DNA from: Candidatus Planktophila vernalis
GTDB taxonomy: Bacteria > Actinomycetota > Actinomycetes > Nanopelagicales > Nanopelagicaceae
DNA: 64,000 nt
Direction: 5' to 3'
Assembly: GCF_002288185.1 (NCBI RefSeq)
Contig: NZ_CP016776.1
Coordinates: forward strand, 434,001 to 498,000
Shown: piece by piece, positions 58,282 through 64,000 of the stretch
Layout: each line of letters begins with the position of its first letter
Numbering within the stretch: the first letter of the stretch is position 1
The notes under the pieces: model-generated
Told to the model about the DNA's origin: nothing
Database searches by the model: none
Seen by the model: the letters and a program-made list of their open reading frames with translations, nothing else
Position numbers and translations under genes: made by a program

Positions 58282-59001
58282 ATGCCTGAGGAAATCATAT
58301 TTAGAGACGATGTAACCGTTGAATTAGTAAAAGCCAGTGCAAGTGATGCCGATGTAATCTGGGCAGCACGTGTTTCAACTGCTGGTGAACAGTCAATGGA
58401 TGAGATTGGTGAAGACCCAGCTCGCTCTGCTGGATTGATCAACTATCTTGCACGTGAGCGCCATGGATCACCGTTTGAACATACCTCTATGACTTTCTTC
58501 ATCTCTGCACCAATATTTGTATTTCGTGAATTCATGCGCCACCGCATCGCTTCATACAATGAAGAAAGTGGTCGTTACCGCGAATTGAAACCTGTTTTCT
58601 ATGTTCCATCAAAAGAGCGAAAGCTTGTGCAAGTTGGTAAGACTGGTTCCTACACATTTGAAGATGGAACCAAAGAACAGTTTGAAATTACAACTAACTC
58701 AATGAAGGCTGCCTACGTTGTTGCCTATGATAGTTATCAGAAAATGTTAGAAGCTGGAGTTGCACGCGAAGTTGCACGTGCTGTATTGCCTGTGGCGACA
58801 TATTCATCCATGTATGTTTCTATGAATGCCCGTGCACTCATGAACTTTTTATCCCTTCGCACATCCCGCGAAGGCTCGCACTTTCCAAGCTACCCTCAAC
58901 GCGAAATTGAGATGGTGGCCGAGAAAATGGAAGCCGAATTCGCAAAATTAATGCCGCTTACATACGGGGCCTTCGAAAAGTCTGGTCGCATCGCCCCATA
59001 A
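58282..59001 (+). CDS. thyX: Flavin-dependent thymidylate synthase
   Basis: ThyX methylates dUMP to dTMP using FAD and methylene-tetrahydrofolate. The 239-residue protein has the family motif RHRIASYNEESGR, ERHGSPFEHTSMTFFISAP and the C-terminal NARALMNFLSLRTS helix. It lies in the actinobacterial dapB-thyX-dapA neighbourhood. Confidence 0.96.
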   Translation: MPEEIIFRDDVTVELVKASASDADVIWAARVSTAGEQSMDEIGEDPARSAGLINYLARERHGSPFEHTSMTFFISAPIFVFREFMRHRIASYNEESGRYRELKPVFYVPSKERKLVQVGKTGSYTFEDGTKEQFEITTNSMKAAYVVAYDSYQKMLEAGVAREVARAVLPVATYSSMYVSMNARALMNFLSLRTSREGSHFPSYPQREIEMVAEKMEAEFAKLMPLTYGAFEKSGRIAP

Positions 59002-59007
59002 AACGGG

Positions 59008-59013
59008 TAGAGT
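59008..59013 (+). promoter_or_regulatory. -10 box of dapA, predicted leaderless
   Basis: TAGAGT ends seven bases before the dapA ATG, with no ribosome site. Confidence 0.55.
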
Positions 59014-59020
59014 TGCCCGC

Positions 59021-59911
59021 ATGAGTACGCCAGCGCCATTCGGCCGCATGTTGACGGCAATGGTCACGCCATTTAAAAAAGATGGCTCCATTGATTGGGA
59101 TGGCGTTGAAAAGATCGCTGATCATCTAGTTAAAACCGGTCATGATGGCATTGTCGTCAATGGCACAACCGGTGAAGCCCCTACGACTAAATCCTCTGAA
59201 AAAGAAGAGATAATTAAAGTTGTTAAGCGTGTAGTTGGAGCGAACATCAAGGTTGTTTCTGGTGCTGGCGATAATGAAACTGATTATTCAATCAATCAAG
59301 CCAAGCGCAGCGAAGCAGCTGGCGCGGATGGAATTTTGGTAGTTACTCCTTATTACAACAAGCCACCACAAGCAGGTATCAAAGCTCACTTCCTGGCAAT
59401 GGCAAATGCAACCGGTCTGCCAATGATGCTCTATGACATTCCTGGTCGCACAGGAGTAGAGATTGAATCAGACACGATCGTTGAACTCTTTGAACACCCT
59501 TCAATTGTTGCGCTCAAGGATGCTAAAGGAAACGTTGCCGCAACCTCTTGGGTAATAAAGCGCTGCGGAATCCCTGTGTATTCAGGTGATGACATTCTCA
59601 ATTTGCCACTTCTATCAGTGGGCGCAGTTGGCTTTGTTTCAGTGTGTGGTCACACAGTTGGATCACAACTCAAAGAGATGCTCAATGCTTGGTTTGCAGG
59701 CAATCCTGCTCGCTCACTAGAGATTCATCAGCAATTGCTACCAGTCTTTACTGGAACATTCCGCACACAAGGTGCCATCATGACAAAAGCCGCACTGACA
59801 TTAATGGGTCTACCTGGTGGATATACCCGTCTTCCTCTAGTCGATGCAACAGATGCGCAAATTGCGCAGTTGCGTGACGACCTACGCGCAGGTGGCGTAG
59901 TACTTAAATAA
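59021..59911 (+). CDS. dapA: 4-hydroxy-tetrahydrodipicolinate synthase
   Basis: DapA condenses pyruvate with aspartate semialdehyde in lysine and diaminopimelate synthesis. The 296-residue TIM barrel has NGTTGEAPT, the catalytic tyrosine in VTPYYNKPPQAG, the Schiff-base lysine in VALKDAKGN and GDDILNLPLLSVGAVG. Its TAA stop shares one base with the rnj ATG. Confidence 0.96.
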   Translation: MSTPAPFGRMLTAMVTPFKKDGSIDWDGVEKIADHLVKTGHDGIVVNGTTGEAPTTKSSEKEEIIKVVKRVVGANIKVVSGAGDNETDYSINQAKRSEAAGADGILVVTPYYNKPPQAGIKAHFLAMANATGLPMMLYDIPGRTGVEIESDTIVELFEHPSIVALKDAKGNVAATSWVIKRCGIPVYSGDDILNLPLLSVGAVGFVSVCGHTVGSQLKEMLNAWFAGNPARSLEIHQQLLPVFTGTFRTQGAIMTKAALTLMGLPGGYTRLPLVDATDAQIAQLRDDLRAGGVVLK

Positions 59912-61593
59912 TGAATCATCCTCACCCAGATCTCGGATTACCCTCACCTTTAGTAAAAGGGGGATTGCGCATTGTCGCCTTAGGCGGCTTAGGTGAAATT
60001 GGTCGCAACATGACCGTCTTTGAAACTAAAGGAAAACTACTCATTGTTGACTGCGGTGTTTTATTTCCTGAAGATACGCAGCCAGGAATCGATTTAATTC
60101 TTCCTGATTTCTCATATATCCGTGATCGTTTAGATGACGTTGTTGGAGTCTTTTTAACGCATGGCCACGAAGACCACATTGGCGCAGTTCCTTATCTACT
60201 GCGCGAACGTGGAGATATTGCTATTTATGGATCAGCACTTACTTTGGCCCTAGTCACAGCAAAGCTAAAGGAGCACAGAATTTCTCCACTCACACGCGAA
60301 GTTCGCGAAGGTGGACATGAAGATGTTGGACCATTTGAACTTGAATTTGTTGCCGTTAACCACTCAATTCCAGATGCATTAGCAGTTGTGATTAATACTG
60401 ATGCTGGCCGAGTTCTTGCAACAGGTGATTTTAAGATGGATCAGTTACCACTTGATGGTCGTATTACAGATCTTCGAACCTTTGCCCGTTTGGGTGAAGA
60501 AGGCGTTGATCTATTTATGGTGGATTCAACTAATGCTGACATTCCAGGCTTTACTCCTTCAGAGCGCGAAATTATGCCCGCACTTAATCGCGTTATCGGT
60601 TCGACTAAGCGCCGGGTAATTGTTGCCTCATTTTCATCCCATGTGCACCGCGTTCAACAAGTAATTGATACAGCTTTAATTCACAATAGAAAAGTTATCT
60701 TCATTGGGCGCTCCATGGTTCGCAATATGAAGATTGCCCAAGATATGGGTTACCTAACAGTTCCACCTGGAATCGTTATGGATGCAAAGGATTTAGATTC
60801 CTTTGATGACAATGTGGTTTTGATTTGCACAGGTTCACAAGGTGAACCGATGGCAGCGCTATCGCGTATGGCAAATGGTGATCACCAGATTCGAGTCGGC
60901 GAAGGCGATACAGTTATTTTGGCTTCATCACTCATTCCTGGAAATGAAAACTCAGTCTTTAGAGTTATCAATGAACTCACTCGCTTTGGTGCAAAAGTAG
61001 TCCATAAAGCAAATGCCATGGTCCATGTTTCAGGTCATGCGGCTGCAGGTGAACTTCTTTACTGCTACAACATCGTGAAGCCTCGATTTGTAATGCCAAT
61101 CCACGGCGAATGGCGGCATATGAAGGCAAATGCTGAACTTGCAATTCAATCTGGAGTCCCGCGATCAAATGCGTTGATTATTGAAAATGGCGTTGTGGTC
61201 GATTTAATTGACCATGAAGCACAAGTTGTTGGTTCAGTCCCATGTGGATTTGTTTATGTTGATGGTCAGAGTATTGGTGACATCACAGAGACATCACTGA
61301 AAGATCGTCGAATTCTTGGTGAAGAAGGTTTCATTTCAGTCATTGTGGTGATTGATTCACAAAGTGGAAAGATCGTTGCTGGACCTGATATCCATGCACG
61401 TGGATTCAATGAAGATATGGCGCTCTTTGATGATGTGAAGTTAAAGATCGAAAAAGCATTGGCTTCAGCAGTTGCCGAAGGAATTAATGGAACGCATCAG
61501 CTTTCACAGATTGTGAGAAAAACCGTTGGTGGCTGGGTAGGGGGAGAACATCGCCGAAAGCCGATGATTGTCCCTGTTGTTATTGAAGTTTAA
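59911..61593 (+). CDS. rnj: Ribonuclease J
   Basis: RNase J is an endo- and 5'-exonuclease of mRNA decay and rRNA processing. The 560-residue protein has the metallo-beta-lactamase motif THGHEDHIGAVPYLL, a beta-CASP domain (FSSHVHRVQQVIDTA, CTGSQGEPMAALSRM) and a C-terminal domain, with HVSGHAAAGEL and MPIHGEWRH in the core. The order dapA-rnj-ftsK is typical of actinobacteria. Confidence 0.96.
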   Translation: MNHPHPDLGLPSPLVKGGLRIVALGGLGEIGRNMTVFETKGKLLIVDCGVLFPEDTQPGIDLILPDFSYIRDRLDDVVGVFLTHGHEDHIGAVPYLLRERGDIAIYGSALTLALVTAKLKEHRISPLTREVREGGHEDVGPFELEFVAVNHSIPDALAVVINTDAGRVLATGDFKMDQLPLDGRITDLRTFARLGEEGVDLFMVDSTNADIPGFTPSEREIMPALNRVIGSTKRRVIVASFSSHVHRVQQVIDTALIHNRKVIFIGRSMVRNMKIAQDMGYLTVPPGIVMDAKDLDSFDDNVVLICTGSQGEPMAALSRMANGDHQIRVGEGDTVILASSLIPGNENSVFRVINELTRFGAKVVHKANAMVHVSGHAAAGELLYCYNIVKPRFVMPIHGEWRHMKANAELAIQSGVPRSNALIIENGVVVDLIDHEAQVVGSVPCGFVYVDGQSIGDITETSLKDRRILGEEGFISVIVVIDSQSGKIVAGPDIHARGFNEDMALFDDVKLKIEKALASAVAEGINGTHQLSQIVRKTVGGWVGGEHRRKPMIVPVVIEV

Positions 61594-61644
61594 GAACGGC
61601 GCGCCTAGGCGCTAAGAAATTACTCTTCCTTTACGATGAGGAGT

Positions 61645-63963
61645 GTGGCTAAGAAGAAATCTAAATCCAAAAGCGGCGCAGTAGGTGGCGCGCTCGGAAG
61701 AGGCCTAACTGCAATCTGGCGATTTATTGCAAAAATTCTTGGTAATTCAGTTCGCTTTATCGCCCGCGGTGCCCGTGATTTAGATCCAGCACATCAGCGT
61801 GATGGCATCGCATTTCTCATTCTCATTCTTGCTCTCGTTGCTACAGCGGGCACGTGGTTCCATGCTGACAATATTGTTGGCCGTGCGGTCTATGCATTTG
61901 TTTATGGTGGCTTTGGACGCATCGGTTTTATCACACCACTTGTCTTAATTTATTTTGCCTTCAAACTATTTAGAACTCCTGAAGATAAGGCAGCTATCGG
62001 GCGAGTTGTAGTTGGCACTTTAACGTTATTGCTCTCGTCAACTGGCATTTCACATTTACTCAATGGCTCTACCGGCACAGGTGCCACCGCAATGCGCGAA
62101 GGTGGTGGCTGGATTGGTTACGCAGTAACCACCCCGTTGGTGTCACTGATGACTTCGGTACTTACTTATCCAGTGTTAATCATTGTTTTCATCTTTGGAT
62201 TACTAGTCGTTACTGCCACACCAGTTTCACAAGTTCTAGATCGCTTTACCTCTAGTGCTAGTTGGTTATGGGCCAAGCGTCCTGAAAGACCAATCAAGGT
62301 TGAAGATTTTGAAATCACTGACACTCCACCTTTTGAATCCCCGATTGTTGCTGCCTGGAATGAACCGGTAGAAGAAGATGAAGAAGAGTTGGATGAAGAG
62401 AGCTTTGATGAAGAGTTCACTGTTCCTATCCCTATCTCTCCTGTCATAACTCCAGAAACAGTTACCAAGCGTCCAGAACAACTCTTGCTCACCCCTGATT
62501 CAACATATGAATTGCCACCTGCCGATCTGTTGCGCACAGGACCTGCTGCAAAAGCCAAGAGCAAAGTAAATGATTTAGTTGTAGCAGCGCTGACTGAAGT
62601 ATTTGCTCAATTTGAAATTGATGCCCAAGTAACAGGCTTTATGCGTGGACCGACCGTTACACGCTATGAAGTTGAGCTGGGAAATGCCGTCAAAGTCGAG
62701 CGCATTACCGCCCTTGCTAAGAACATTTCTTATGCTGTTGCAAGTAGTGATGTGCGAATCCTTTCTCCTATTCCAGGCAAATCTGCTGTGGGAATTGAAA
62801 TTCCAAATACTGACCGCGAAATCGTGGCTCTAGGCGATGTTTTACGCTCATCTGTTGCAGGCCAAGATCACCATCCCATGTTGGTTGCACTCGGAAAAGA
62901 TGTTGAAGGCAACTTTGTCTGTGCAAATCTTGCAAAAATGCCTCACCTTTTGGTTGCTGGTGCAACAGGTGCTGGTAAATCTTCAATGATTAACGCAATG
63001 ATTACTTCGATTTTGGTGCGTGCAACACCGGATGAAGTTCGCTTAGTGCTAATTGATCCTAAGCGTGTTGAGCTAACTGCCTATGAAGGTATTCCGCATT
63101 TAATTACACCAATTATTACTAATCCAAAAAAGGCATCAGATGCACTGACCTGGGTAGTGCGTGAGATGGATTTGCGATACGAAGATCTTTCTACTTTTGG
63201 ATTTAGACATATAGATGATTTCAACAAGGCAGTTCGAGCTGGCAAGGTAATTGTGCCTCCCGGAAGTGATCGCACAGTTGAGCCTTATCCATACCTACTT
63301 GTCATCATTGATGAGCTTGCAGATTTAATGATTGTGGCTGCAAAGGAAGTGGAAGAATCTGTTGTTCGTATTACCCAGCTCGCACGATCTGCTGGTATTC
63401 ACTTAGTACTTGCAACACAGCGTCCCTCTGTGGATGTTGTTACCGGTTTGATTAAGGCAAACGTACCTTCCAGACTCTCGTTTGCAACAAGTTCTTTAGC
63501 CGATAGCCGCGTTATTTTAGATAGCCCAGGTGCTGAAAAACTTGTTGGCCAAGGAGATGCTCTCTTTATTCCTATGGGAGCTAGCCGAGCAGTTCGTATC
63601 CAAGGTGCCTATGTGTCAGAGCGCGAAATTGAAGCGGTCACAACACATGTAAAGAAGCAGTTAAAACCGCGCTATCGCGACGATGTCACAGCAGTGCAAT
63701 CGCATCCAAAGATGGTTGATAAAGAAATTGGCGATGATTTAGATATTTTGCTGCAAGCAGTTGAATTAGTTGTTGGAACACAGTTTGGTTCAACATCAAT
63801 GTTGCAAAGAAAACTTCGTGTTGGATTTGCTAAGGCTGGACGCCTGATGGATCTGATGGAGTCCCGTGGAATTGTTGGACCATCTGAAGGTTCCAAGGCC
63901 AGAACAGTTTTGGTCAAGCCAGATGAACTTGATTCGGTTATTGCAACATTGCGGGATTACTAG
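61645..63963 (+). CDS. ftsK: DNA translocase FtsK/SpoIIIE
   Basis: FtsK pumps chromosomal DNA through the closing septum. The protein (772 residues from GTG 61645) has a basic tail, four membrane helices (about 50-200), an acidic linker with many Glu and Asp near residue 250, then the motor with Walker A AGATGAGKSS and Walker B LVIIDELADLM, and a C-terminal winged-helix gamma domain that reads polar sequences. ATG 61636 is three codons earlier. A TACGAT box (61632-61637) seven bases before the GTG favours a leaderless GTG start. The linker is short for the family. Confidence 0.94.
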   Translation: MAKKKSKSKSGAVGGALGRGLTAIWRFIAKILGNSVRFIARGARDLDPAHQRDGIAFLILILALVATAGTWFHADNIVGRAVYAFVYGGFGRIGFITPLVLIYFAFKLFRTPEDKAAIGRVVVGTLTLLLSSTGISHLLNGSTGTGATAMREGGGWIGYAVTTPLVSLMTSVLTYPVLIIVFIFGLLVVTATPVSQVLDRFTSSASWLWAKRPERPIKVEDFEITDTPPFESPIVAAWNEPVEEDEEELDEESFDEEFTVPIPISPVITPETVTKRPEQLLLTPDSTYELPPADLLRTGPAAKAKSKVNDLVVAALTEVFAQFEIDAQVTGFMRGPTVTRYEVELGNAVKVERITALAKNISYAVASSDVRILSPIPGKSAVGIEIPNTDREIVALGDVLRSSVAGQDHHPMLVALGKDVEGNFVCANLAKMPHLLVAGATGAGKSSMINAMITSILVRATPDEVRLVLIDPKRVELTAYEGIPHLITPIITNPKKASDALTWVVREMDLRYEDLSTFGFRHIDDFNKAVRAGKVIVPPGSDRTVEPYPYLLVIIDELADLMIVAAKEVEESVVRITQLARSAGIHLVLATQRPSVDVVTGLIKANVPSRLSFATSSLADSRVILDSPGAEKLVGQGDALFIPMGASRAVRIQGAYVSEREIEAVTTHVKKQLKPRYRDDVTAVQSHPKMVDKEIGDDLDILLQAVELVVGTQFGSTSMLQRKLRVGFAKAGRLMDLMESRGIVGPSEGSKARTVLVKPDELDSVIATLRDY

Positions 63964-64000
63964 CGCAACCATTCCAAGGGGTTAACCCACATTTCACCCC

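Overview
The window is a gene-dense core segment from a small-genome, moderately low-GC actinobacterium. Gene order is actinobacterial: leuS-comEA-comEC-holA; rplU-rpmA-obg-proB-proA; gatCAB-ilvD-ilvBNC-leuB; xerC-rpsB-tsf-pyrH-frr-cdsA-rlmN; dxr-rip-ispG-proS; rimP-nusA-infB-rbfA-truB-ribF-rpsO-pnp; dapB-thyX-dapA-rnj-ftsK. AT-rich codon use, very short spacers, many 1-4 base stop/start overlaps and the loss of usual neighbours (no ylxR between nusA and infB, no DHH phosphoesterase before truB) fit a streamlined freshwater actinobacterium of the acI / Nanopelagicales type. That placement is an inference from gene content, not from a marker search. No rRNA, tRNA, IS element, prophage or CRISPR array was seen, and no gene-free stretch reaches 300 bases.

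Layout. 1-6.8 kb: end of leuS, a cysteine-synthase-family enzyme, DNA uptake genes comEA and comEC, holA. 6.8-12.8 kb: rplU, rpmA, a strong terminator, obg, proB, an indoleamine 2,3-dioxygenase homologue, proA. 12.8-24.8 kb: gatCAB, then branched-chain amino acid genes ilvD, ilvB, ilvN, ilvC, leuB, ilvE, cimA. ilvBNC is preceded by a textbook attenuator: a nine-codon leader peptide with Val-Val-Val-Ile, a pause hairpin and a terminator. 24.8-31.6 kb: Xer recombinase, polyprenol-phosphate glycosyltransferase, rpsB-tsf-pyrH-frr-cdsA-rlmN. 31.7-39.7 kb: a polyamine module (aldehyde dehydrogenase, PotD-A-B-C importer, FAD amine oxidase, agmatinase-family ureohydrolase), with an unassigned structured RNA ahead of the oxidase gene. 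39.7-45.7 kb: dxr, site-2 protease, ispG, proS, a TauE/SafE permease. 45.7-55 kb: rimP-nusA-infB-rbfA-truB-ribF-rpsO-pnp, with structured leaders before rpsO and pnp. 55-64 kb: M16 peptidase, dapB, mycoredoxin-like protein, azlCD (the only minus-strand genes), thyX, dapA, rnj, ftsK.

The genes are mostly housekeeping. The points that reward a second look are regulatory. (1) The ilv attenuator, whose leader peptide seems to be translated from a leaderless transcript. (2) A recurrent TANNNT box 6-7 bases upstream of start codons at about a dozen genes, which predicts widespread leaderless transcription; in several cases the box contains the stop codon of the gene before. (3) comEC and truB, whose conserved N-termini extend upstream of every ATG/GTG/TTG, which suggests AUU/AUC initiation. 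(4) Structured leaders upstream of the amine oxidase, rpsO, pnp, rpsB and rplU.
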